Positions 1-5,047 of a DNA stretch of 5,047 bases are shown here, one piece after another. The position numbers and the translations under genes are program-made. The notes below the pieces were generated by a model. That model did no database searches. It was not told the origin of the DNA and saw nothing but the letters and a program-made list of their open reading frames with translations. Each line of letters opens with the position of its first letter. The first letter of the stretch is position 1. Source of the DNA: Dehalococcoidia bacterium (GTDB lineage Bacteria > Chloroflexota > Dehalococcoidia > GIF9 > AB-539-J10). The DNA is taken from NCBI GenBank assembly GCA_030606765.1, contig JAUWFX010000128.1, positions 1-5,047 on the forward strand, in the 5' to 3' direction.

Positions 1-1137
1 ACTAAGATAATTTGTAGTGCCGGAGAAGCCAAGGGAAGCCCCCAGGCCCATACGACTGGCGGAGTTATATAAGCGACCGCCATTATCAATATTGTTGGTG
101 TCCAGCACAGATCTGGCGAATCTCTGCAAAAGGTAGTTCTCTTCATTAGTGCACTTAGAGGAGCCCAGGATGGCTAGGCTGTCACCACCATATTCATCCT
201 TTATTCGCTGGAATTGAGTGCTTACCAATTCCAAAGCTTTTCCCCAGGACAGTTTCTCAAAATTATCATTACCCTTGACCAGGGGTTTGAGCAACCTATC
301 CGGGCTATGGATAAAATCACAGCCGTAGCTTCCCCTTACGCAAAGCACACTGTGATTTACTGGGCCTTCCTTACCGGGTATAACTCGCACGACCTGATTA
401 TCCTTGACTTCTAAGCAAATACTGCAGCCGCAGCCACAAAAGGGGCAAGTCGTTTCCGCCGTAGACTTAGTCGTGCCCCCATACGTCCTATCCTTTTCCA
501 TTAATGCGCCTGTAGGGCACAGCGCCACACAAGTTCCACAGAAAGTACACTCGGAGCTTTCCAGGGGCAAATTGTTCAGTGTCGCTGGTATGGTCGTAAA
601 TCCTCGTTGAAAGTAGTCAATAGCACCTTCAACGACTAGTTCCTGGCAGGCTCGAATACATTTGGCGCACAGTATGCACTTGCTCAAATCCCGCTCAAGG
701 AAGGGATTGACCTCCTCAATGCTGGCCATCTGGGGAATCCTTTGCAACTCCACCAATCCGATGCCCAGGTCTGAGGCAATTTGGCGTAGCTGGCAGCGAT
801 TGCCTTTATCACATACCAGACAGGAATCAGGATGACTGGTAAGCATCAGCTTAACTATGGTTTTGCGGCGCTCTATGACTCGTGGGGAATGCGTGTTGAT
901 TACCATCCCCGATGCTATCGGGGCGACACAAGATGCCAATAAGGCACTATTTCGTTCGTCTTCTACCAGACAGACACGGCAAGCCCCAACTGAAGTGAGT
1001 TGAGGATCGTGACAGAGTGTGGGGATATCTATGCCTGATTCCTTCGCCAGTTCCAGAATGGTCATCCCCGGATAGCCACTTACCTCACGACCATCAAGAG
1101 TAATGGTTATCGGCTGCAAACCAATATCTTCCTTCAT
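1..1137 (-). CDS. Molybdopterin oxidoreductase, formate dehydrogenase alpha-subunit-like, NuoG-type Fe-S N-terminus (C-terminus off window)
   Basis: The frame is open for 379 codons from ATG at 1137 to the left edge, so the C-terminal part is missing; family members are usually about 700-900 residues. Domains in order: a 2Fe-2S ferredoxin domain with Cys42, Cys53, Cys56 and Cys70; a NuoG-type His-Cys cluster motif (His102, Cys106, Cys109, Cys115); two 4Fe-4S ferredoxin motifs (Cys154/157/160/164 and Cys197/200/203/207); then the 4Fe-4S motif opening the Mo/W-bisPGD catalytic domain (Cys231, Cys234, Cys238, Cys266). This layout matches cytoplasmic NAD(P)- or ferredoxin-linked formate dehydrogenase alpha subunits. 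No signal peptide or Tat motif is visible. The expected catalytic Cys/Sec-His pair is Tyr357-Asn358, and the conserved active-site Lys is Arg268, so formate as substrate is doubtful. It follows the double-receiver gene by 36 bases in the same frame and has no clear Shine-Dalgarno sequence. The superfamily call is firm; the substrate is unknown. Confidence 0.9.
   Translation of the reverse strand, partial: MKEDIGLQPITITLDGREVSGYPGMTILELAKESGIDIPTLCHDPQLTSVGACRVCLVEDERNSALLASCVAPIASGMVINTHSPRVIERRKTIVKLMLTSHPDSCLVCDKGNRCQLRQIASDLGIGLVELQRIPQMASIEEVNPFLERDLSKCILCAKCIRACQELVVEGAIDYFQRGFTTIPATLNNLPLESSECTFCGTCVALCPTGALMEKDRTYGGTTKSTAETTCPFCGCGCSICLEVKDNQVVRVIPGKEGPVNHSVLCVRGSYGCDFIHSPDRLLKPLVKGNDNFEKLSWGKALELVSTQFQRIKDEYGGDSLAILGSSKCTNEENYLLQRFARSVLDTNNIDNGGRLYNSASRMGLGASLGFSGTTNYLS
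907..923. repeat. Perfect 7-bp palindromic hairpin inside the oxidoreductase gene
   Basis: The plus strand reads CCCCGAT-GCT-ATCGGGG, perfect arms with a 3-base loop. It lies in codons 72-77 of the oxidoreductase, just after the last Cys of the 2Fe-2S motif, encoding part of APIASGM. The reading frame and the expected family pattern continue through it, so it does not disrupt the gene. It could be a dispersed genomic hairpin tolerated in coding sequence, or coincidence. Confidence 0.45.
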
Positions 1138-1173
1138 AACCCAGCAGGTTGGGGTAAGGCTTTCCGAAGGGGA

Positions 1174-2001
1174 TTATTTATTTTTATCCAGACCCTCCGG
1201 CCAGTTGGCAGACACGTAGGCAAAAGACCGAGGGAAGTATCTTCCTTCACCTACTGTCCTTATGCCAGTCAAGAGGTCGGAACTGGCAGCGCTCTTGGCA
1301 ATAAAGCCGTAAGCCCCTACCTGCTTAGCAACAAACATGTTCTCTTCTTCGTCATATTGGGTTAGAATCAAAACCTTTGTCTCTGAGCATTCCTCGGTTA
1401 TTCGTTTCGTTGCTTCAAGTCCGCTCATCACCGGCATGATTATATCCATCACCGCTACATTCGGCGTGAGACGCTGCACTTTATCAATGCCATCTCGCCC
1501 GTCAACAGCTTCACCTATTACTTCCATGTCTTTTTGCAGACTCAGCAGGGCGCAAATTCCTTCCCTGACTACAGCATGGTCATCTACCACCAGCACCTTG
1601 ATTCTTCTCAGTGTCTTATCCAGGAATTTCTCAGCCCAAGCCACTACTGAAGCTGACTCGACTGGCTTGATTAAATATTGTTCGGCTTCAAGCTTCAAAC
1701 CCTCGTCCATACGCCATCCCTTAATCAGACGCTTTTCCGGTGGGGCATCAACCACAATGAGAGGCACTCCTCTGAAATTAGGGCTCTGTTTCAACCACTG
1801 GTGCAGCAGAAAGGCATCTCCACGCGGCATTATTGTGCCCAAAATAACCAGGTCAGGTTTTTCGTGACGTGCTACCTCCTCTGCCTCTAATCTGTTGCCA
1901 GCGATAAGAACCTGCCAACCTTTTGCCAGTAATTTAGCTTGCATATCCGCAATGAACTCCGACTCATCATCCACCAGCAGAATTTTAGTGTTCCTTTCCA
2001 T
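1174..2001 (-). CDS. Double-receiver response regulator without output domain
   Basis: The protein has 275 residues. Receiver 1 spans about residues 5-127: the acidic pair Asp11/Asp12 and the Lys of LIKP (Lys112) are present, but the phosphoacceptor position in the strand before Met-Pro is Gly55. Receiver 2 spans about 133-251 and looks fully functional: Asp140/Asp141, phosphoacceptor Asp186 in VMDIIMP, Thr214 and Lys236. Receiver 2 is about half identical by eye to the receiver of the NarL-type regulator at 2223-2876. Where that protein continues into a LuxR-type helix-turn-helix, this one ends after about 25 more residues. With no DNA-binding or enzymatic output, it probably works by protein contact, as a phosphate sink or as an allosteric partner; this is inferred. 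The start is supported by a strong ribosome binding site. The oxidoreductase gene follows 36 bases downstream. Confidence 0.9.
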   Translation of the reverse strand: MERNTKILLVDDESEFIADMQAKLLAKGWQVLIAGNRLEAEEVARHEKPDLVILGTIMPRGDAFLLHQWLKQSPNFRGVPLIVVDAPPEKRLIKGWRMDEGLKLEAEQYLIKPVESASVVAWAEKFLDKTLRRIKVLVVDDHAVVREGICALLSLQKDMEVIGEAVDGRDGIDKVQRLTPNVAVMDIIMPVMSGLEATKRITEECSETKVLILTQYDEEENMFVAKQVGAYGFIAKSAASSDLLTGIRTVGEGRYFPRSFAYVSANWPEGLDKNK

Positions 2002-2004
2002 ATT

Positions 2005-2014
2005 TCACCCCCTT
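2005..2014 (-). promoter_or_regulatory. Ribosome binding site of the double-receiver gene
   Basis: On the minus strand this reads AAGGGGGTGA. The AGGGGG core lies 6 bases before the ATG at 2001. It is the strongest Shine-Dalgarno sequence in the window and fixes the start of the double-receiver gene. Confidence 0.75.
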
Positions 2015-2059
2015 GCTAAATACACATTTTTAGGAGTTTGTTTTAGCCTGCTACTATAA

Positions 2060-2065
2060 ATTATA
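2060..2065 (-). promoter_or_regulatory. Possible -10 element (TATAAT) upstream of the double-receiver gene
   Basis: A perfect TATAAT reads leftward in the 221-base gap between the NarL-type regulator and the double-receiver gene, giving a leader of about 50 bases. The -35 region is poor: the best candidate is TTCCTT at a short 15-base spacing. Because the site is the palindrome ATTATAAT, it also reads TATAAT rightward. If it is real, the double-receiver and oxidoreductase genes could be transcribed separately from the kinase-regulator pair. The rest of the gap (2002-2222) holds no recognisable gene and no convincing terminator. Confidence 0.3.
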
Positions 2066-2222
2066 ATGCCCGGTCTACTGAAGGAATAGAGGTGTTTACC
2101 CCAGAAGGTAGGGAAATATCACCGCAATTTTCTGCAGTTAATCACTCATTTATGTGGATAACGCTTCCCATTAGTGGGGCGTGGGAAAGAAGGGGTGTCG
2201 TGAAGACTACGAGGCAATAATC

Positions 2223-2876
2223 TCAGACGACGATAATGCCCTTGCGCAGGGCATATTTAAACAGGTCAAGGCGGTTGTGAATATTCAGCTTTGCCATCAG
2301 GTTAGTCTTGTGTCTTTCTACAGTTTTGGGACTAATGACCAGCATTCGGGCTATCTCAGGAGTAGAGTGCCCTTCGACTAGCAATTTTAGTATTTCTCTC
2401 TCTCGGTCGGTCAGTTGTTCGAAGGTATCCTTGCTTTTTTCTACTCTGGCTAGCTGTCGATAGTCATCGACTAAGAGTCTGGCTATGGATGGAGATAGGA
2501 AAGAATCCCCGCGGTGCACAGACCGAATGGCTGAGGTAAGCTCTGAGGATGCCGCTACTTTACTGATAAAACCGCTGGCCCCAGCTTCAATAACGGGGAA
2601 CACATATTCCCTGTCTTCGTATTGGGTCAGTACTATCACCTTTATCCCCGGGAACTCTTTGTGTATTCGGCGAGTTGCTTCCAGTCCATCCATAAGAGGC
2701 ATGACTATGTCCATGAGCACTATGTCAGGTGAGAGCTTGGTAACCATTTCCAGCGCTTCCCTGCCATTGGCGGCCACGCCTACTGCTTCTATATCTCCGG
2801 TAAGAGCAAGCAAGGCACAGATACCATCACGCACGATGGCATGGTCGTCAGTTACCAGTACTTTTATTTTCACCAT
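2223..2876 (-). CDS. NarL/LuxR-family response regulator
   Basis: The protein has 217 residues, the usual length for a NarL/FixJ-type regulator. The receiver (about residues 3-122) has Asp10/Asp11, phosphoacceptor Asp56 in LMDIVMP, Thr84 and Lys106, so all the phosphorylation residues are present. The C-terminal LuxR-type helix-turn-helix (about 153-213) starts with LTDREREIL and has the recognition-helix motif SPKTVERHKTNL. It should bind DNA as a dimer when phosphorylated. The obvious partner is the histidine kinase just upstream, whose last 29 bases overlap this gene's start, pointing to translational coupling. The Shine-Dalgarno sequence is weak (AGGTC 12 bases before the ATG). Its target genes cannot be read from the sequence; the double-receiver/oxidoreductase pair downstream and the divergent sigma-factor gene are candidates. 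Confidence 0.95.
   Translation of the reverse strand: MVKIKVLVTDDHAIVRDGICALLALTGDIEAVGVAANGREALEMVTKLSPDIVLMDIVMPLMDGLEATRRIHKEFPGIKVIVLTQYEDREYVFPVIEAGASGFISKVAASSELTSAIRSVHRGDSFLSPSIARLLVDDYRQLARVEKSKDTFEQLTDREREILKLLVEGHSTPEIARMLVISPKTVERHKTNLMAKLNIHNRLDLFKYALRKGIIVV
2236..2254. repeat. Inverted repeat, 7-bp arms, inside the regulator's 3' end
   Basis: The plus strand reads ATGCCCT-TGCGC-AGGGCAT, perfect 7-bp arms around a 5-base loop. It lies in the codons of the last helix of the NarL-type regulator (YALRKGI). No T-run follows on the minus strand, so it does not look like an intrinsic terminator, and it may simply reflect codon use. Confidence 0.35.
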
Positions 2877-4152
2877 ATCTAATGTCTTGACCTATTGGAA
2901 TCTTGGCCCAAACCGTAGCTCCTGCTCCAATCTTGGACTCAATACCGCTGGTGCCGCCAAGGAAGCCGATCCTCTCTCTCATACTGAATAATCCACGGCC
3001 TCGCCCACTTTCCTCCACATCGGTGATTTTGGAAACATCAAATCCTTGCCCGTCATCGCTAATACTTAACGAGAACTCATCTGGTTGATATACCAGCACT
3101 ATGGAAGCATTCTTTGCTTTAGAGTGCTCGGCAATGTTGCCAATGAGTCCCTGGATAACGCGGAAAAGAGCAGCTTCTACATCGGGAGGAAACCGCATCT
3201 CAGTCCCTTTAGCCTCTACTGTAACATCAATGTTCAAGGGCTGAAGCCTACTGTGGGCATGCTGGCGAACAGCAGCGACTAACCCCAGGGTATCCAATAA
3301 AGCAGGGTGGAGATTGGAAATTATTCTACTTACTTCCTTATGCACCTGTACTGTCAGCGATTGAACTTTTTTGAGTCCATCAATGAATGTATCATCTTGA
3401 TTACCAGACTTCGCCGACATTTCTATCAGCACTTCTAACTGGAGTGCTATCCCAGAGAGCGATTGACTGGTCTCATCGTGTAGCTCACGGGCAATCCTCC
3501 TCCGTTCCTCCTCCTCTGCTACAAGATTCTGTCGTGCAAGTTTGCGTAATCTTTCCCGTGCTTTTCTCAGCCGCTCGTACAGTGCTGCCTGCTCAATGGC
3601 TATGCCGAGTTGGTCCCCAATCGAGTGCAAGAGATGCATATCTTCTTTGGTGAAGCTACGCGGCACATGGCTAGCTACATTGAGCACTCCTAGAACATTA
3701 TCTTTCGCTCGGAGGGGAACGCAAATGAATGCCCTTAAACCCTCTAAGCTTAGCAGGTCAATCCGAAGGGCATTTGGTTCTGAGGAAATATCCTCCAGTA
3801 GTACCGCCCTGCCGCTTTGAGCTACCTTTCCCGCGATTCCCTCGCCAAGTTTAAGACGCAGCTCTTCAGTATATTTGGCGGATAGACCGTGATAAACACG
3901 GTAGAACAGCGTCTGACTCGGCTCGTCCAGGAGCATTATTCCTCCAACGGTTCCGTTCATGATGTTAAGCACATTATCCAAGCCAATCCTGAGAATAGCA
4001 TCCAACTCATGCAGACCACTGATTGCCGCCGAGACTCGGCTCAAAGCCATAAGGCCATGATAATATTTCTCAGTCTCGCTGCCCTGATCAGATAGATTTA
4101 AATCAGAACTAGCTGGACCGGCAGCTTTCTTAACTCCCTTACCTTTTTTCAT
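2848..4152 (-). CDS. Soluble GAF-domain sensor histidine kinase (HisKA_3, NarX/DesK-like class)
   Basis: The protein has 434 residues, no membrane segment and a Lys-rich N-terminal tail, so it is predicted to be cytoplasmic. A GAF domain (about residues 45-190, with the typical LGEGIAGKVAQSG and PLRAKDNVLGVLNV stretches) should bind a small ligand or cofactor. A short coiled linker (about 190-215) leads into the HisKA_3 dimerisation domain with phosphoacceptor His225 in ARELHDETSQSL, where Asp226 is the likely catalytic partner. The HATPase_c domain (about 325-420) has Asn339 of the N-box, a DDGQGF G1 box at 366-371 and a GRGRGL G2 region at 383-388 followed by MRER. The N-box has Gly335 where Glu is usual (QEAL). 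A weak GGTGA lies 11 bases before the start. The 3' end overlaps the NarL-type regulator gene, its likely phosphotransfer partner. The GAF ligand is not evident. Confidence 0.95.
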   Translation of the reverse strand: MKKGKGVKKAAGPASSDLNLSDQGSETEKYYHGLMALSRVSAAISGLHELDAILRIGLDNVLNIMNGTVGGIMLLDEPSQTLFYRVYHGLSAKYTEELRLKLGEGIAGKVAQSGRAVLLEDISSEPNALRIDLLSLEGLRAFICVPLRAKDNVLGVLNVASHVPRSFTKEDMHLLHSIGDQLGIAIEQAALYERLRKARERLRKLARQNLVAEEEERRRIARELHDETSQSLSGIALQLEVLIEMSAKSGNQDDTFIDGLKKVQSLTVQVHKEVSRIISNLHPALLDTLGLVAAVRQHAHSRLQPLNIDVTVEAKGTEMRFPPDVEAALFRVIQGLIGNIAEHSKAKNASIVLVYQPDEFSLSISDDGQGFDVSKITDVEESGRGRGLFSMRERIGFLGGTSGIESKIGAGATVWAKIPIGQDIRYGENKSTGN

Positions 4153-4233
4153 TGTCAGTTACTTCACCAAAGTAGCCCTACATTTTCCAGAGCCAGCAAG
4201 GAAACTCCCGAGGTTTTCCACCACGAACAAAAT

Positions 4234-4263
4234 ATTATCCCTCAACCAAATAAGCCTATACAA
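4234..4263 (-). promoter_or_regulatory. Possible promoter for the histidine kinase operon
   Basis: On the minus strand, TTGTAT (4258-4263) and GATAAT (4234-4239) are separated by 18 bases. The -10 matches consensus at 5 of 6 positions and the -35 at only 3 of 6. Transcription would start near 4227, leaving a leader of about 75 bases before the kinase ATG at 4152. This is a candidate only. Confidence 0.3.
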
Positions 4264-4493
4264 AATCATGACCTTTTGCAACCTCTTGGGTTGGCTACAA
4301 TTAAGCAAGGCATCACTTTCTCCCCAAGATAGTGGAGTCATCCCTAGCATCGCCATGCGTATGAGGCATAGCAGTATTTTCTCGCTTATCAGCTTGCCAC
4401 TATGGGTTGGCATGAGACCCGGGCCAGCCCCTATCACTCAATTTACCGACTTTTTACCAATCCGACGAAAATCTTGAAAGAACGAAAAGGCGC

Positions 4494-4521
4494 TTGACAG
4501 TGTGTGGAGGGATGATACAGT
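4494..4521 (+). promoter_or_regulatory. Sigma70-type promoter for the ECF sigma-factor gene
   Basis: A perfect -35 TTGACA (4494-4499) is followed after 16 bases by TACAGT (4516-4521, 4 of 6 matches). An extended -10 TG sits one base upstream of it (4513-4514). Transcription would start near 4528, giving a leader of about 76 bases before the sigma-factor ATG. It looks like a housekeeping promoter rather than an ECF-type one, so obvious autoregulation by this sigma factor is not supported. Confidence 0.6.
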
Positions 4522-4523
4522 AT

Positions 4524-4588
4524 AAACTAAGATTTTGGTGCAACTAAATTATTACTAGTGCATTATATCAATGAAGTACGCTTAGTTT
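4524..4588. repeat. Spaced inverted repeat in the sigma-factor leader
   Basis: AAACTAAG (4524-4531) and CTTAGTTT (4581-4588) are perfect 8-bp reverse complements 49 bases apart. The second arm runs into a row of Ts. The first arm begins just after the -10 element and probably spans the transcription start, so it might be a pair of operator half-sites or the base of a leader fold. The arms are AT-rich and chance is possible. Confidence 0.3.
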
Positions 4589-4603
4589 TTTCTACTGGCT
4601 AAT

Positions 4604-5047
4604 ATGGATTTAAGCGAAGAAAAGGAGCTCGTCAGACAGGCACAAAAAGCCCCCGATGCTTTTGCTGAGCTTTACGACCGGTATTATCCCAAAATCTTTG
4701 GCTATGTCCTGAGGCGGACTGCCAATCTTGAAGCTGCCCAGGATATTACCTCAGAGACATTTTTTAAGGCATTGAGGAGGCTCTGGCAATTTCGTTGGCG
4801 CAATATCTCTTTTTCCTCATGGCTGTATAAAATCGCCACCAACGAGATTAACCAGTACTTTAGAAAAGCCGAATACAAAAAATCCGCATCACTGGAAGAA
4901 TTACAGGAACAGGGTTTTGAACCCATATCACCCCATGACCCCGAAAGCGAACTAATAGAAGCGCAGGAAAAATTAAAACAACATCAGGATTTTCTGGAAA
5001 TTCAGGAAAAAATCGTTCGGCTCCCTGCTAAATACCAGGAGGTCATT
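4604..5047 (+). CDS. RNA polymerase sigma factor, ECF (sigma70 family) (C-terminus off window)
   Basis: The frame is open for 148 codons from ATG at 4604 to the right edge. Region 2 spans about residues 16-90: AFAELYDRYYPKIFGYV starts region 2.1, the acidic DITSETFFKAL stretch matches region 2.2 (core polymerase binding), and SFSSWLYKIATNEINQYFRK matches regions 2.3-2.4 (-10 recognition and melting). A charged, Glu/Gln-rich linker of about 40 residues follows. The final residues (IVRLPAKYQEVI) match the start of region 4, which recognises the -35 element; the rest is cut off. An in-frame TAG at 4583-4585 and no other usual start codon before 4604 support the chosen start, although no Shine-Dalgarno sequence precedes it. 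An adjacent anti-sigma factor, common for this family, would lie beyond the window. It is divergent from the kinase operon; any link is unproven. Confidence 0.9.
   Translation, partial: MDLSEEKELVRQAQKAPDAFAELYDRYYPKIFGYVLRRTANLEAAQDITSETFFKALRRLWQFRWRNISFSSWLYKIATNEINQYFRKAEYKKSASLEELQEQGFEPISPHDPESELIEAQEKLKQHQDFLEIQEKIVRLPAKYQEVI

Larger units (their letters stand above)
4153..4603. other. Divergent intergenic region between kinase and sigma-factor genes (451 bases)
   Basis: This stretch separates the leftward kinase gene from the rightward sigma-factor gene. It holds a good rightward promoter near 4494-4521, a weaker leftward promoter candidate near 4234-4263, and an 8-bp inverted repeat with arms at 4524-4531 and 4581-4588. 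A 92-codon minus-strand frame (4159-4437) starting with GTG also lies here, but it has no ribosome binding site and no recognisable motif, and I do not call it a gene. No RNA gene, riboswitch or transposon end was recognised. Confidence 0.6.

Noticed and set aside
64..72. Possible selenocysteine codon at the catalytic position of the oxidoreductase
   Set aside because: The codon on the minus strand is TAT (Tyr), not TGA, and the surrounding frame is intact.
214..610. Two short plus-strand frames (214-414 and 404-610)
   Set aside because: Both are antisense to the oxidoreductase, whose cysteine motifs are clearly on the minus strand.
1337..1867. A 176-codon plus-strand frame opposite the double-receiver gene
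   Set aside because: It lies antisense to a clear receiver-domain gene, is Ser/Thr-rich and low in complexity, and matches no family.
2165..2187. TTCCCA/TGGGAA inverted repeat downstream of the NarL-type regulator, considered as a terminator
   Set aside because: The stem is only 6 bp with an 11-base loop, and no T-run follows it in the leftward direction.
2485..2991. A 168-codon plus-strand frame opposite the NarL-type regulator and the kinase 3' end
   Set aside because: It has the same Ser/Thr-rich shadow composition as the frame opposite the other receiver, and the minus-strand genes are unambiguous.
4159..4437. A 92-codon minus-strand frame just upstream of the kinase gene
   Set aside because: It starts with GTG, has no ribosome binding site and no recognisable motif, and overlaps the likely kinase promoter and leader. 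A plus-strand frame of similar length (4268-4477) covers the same bases, as expected of non-coding sequence.

Overview
This 5,047-base window has mid-range GC and reads as a bacterial chromosome fragment. It carries a leftward (minus-strand) block of four genes and, diverging from it on the right, the start of one plus-strand gene. The receiver sequences, the soluble GAF histidine kinase paired with a NarL-type regulator, and the NuoG-like N-terminus of the oxidoreductase resemble anaerobic Chloroflexota (Dehalococcoidia-like). That placement is an impression from family resemblance, not a demonstrated assignment.

Layout, in order of minus-strand transcription. A soluble GAF/HisKA_3/HATPase histidine kinase (2848-4152) overlaps by 29 bases a complete NarL/LuxR-type response regulator (2223-2876). 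After a 221-base gap with a possible promoter comes a 275-residue protein made of two receiver domains and no output domain (1174-2001). Thirty-six bases further on, in the same reading frame, begins a molybdopterin oxidoreductase of the formate dehydrogenase alpha-subunit type (1-1137). It has a NuoG-like iron-sulfur N-terminus and runs off the left edge. On the right, a 451-base intergenic region (4153-4603) holds a good sigma70-type promoter that reads into an ECF-family sigma factor (4604 to the right edge, partial).

How the parts may work together. The kinase and NarL-type regulator form a standard cytoplasmic two-component pair. The double-receiver protein looks like a relative of that regulator that kept its receiver, gained a second one in front, and has no DNA-binding domain. 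Its place directly before the oxidoreductase suggests a signalling link to that enzyme or its expression, which is inference.

The points most worth a second look are two active-site losses. The oxidoreductase has Tyr-Asn where formate dehydrogenases have Cys/Sec-His, and Arg where they have the active-site Lys, so it is probably not an ordinary formate dehydrogenase. The first receiver of the double-receiver protein has Gly in place of the phosphoacceptor Asp. No tRNA, rRNA, CRISPR array or insertion sequence was seen.
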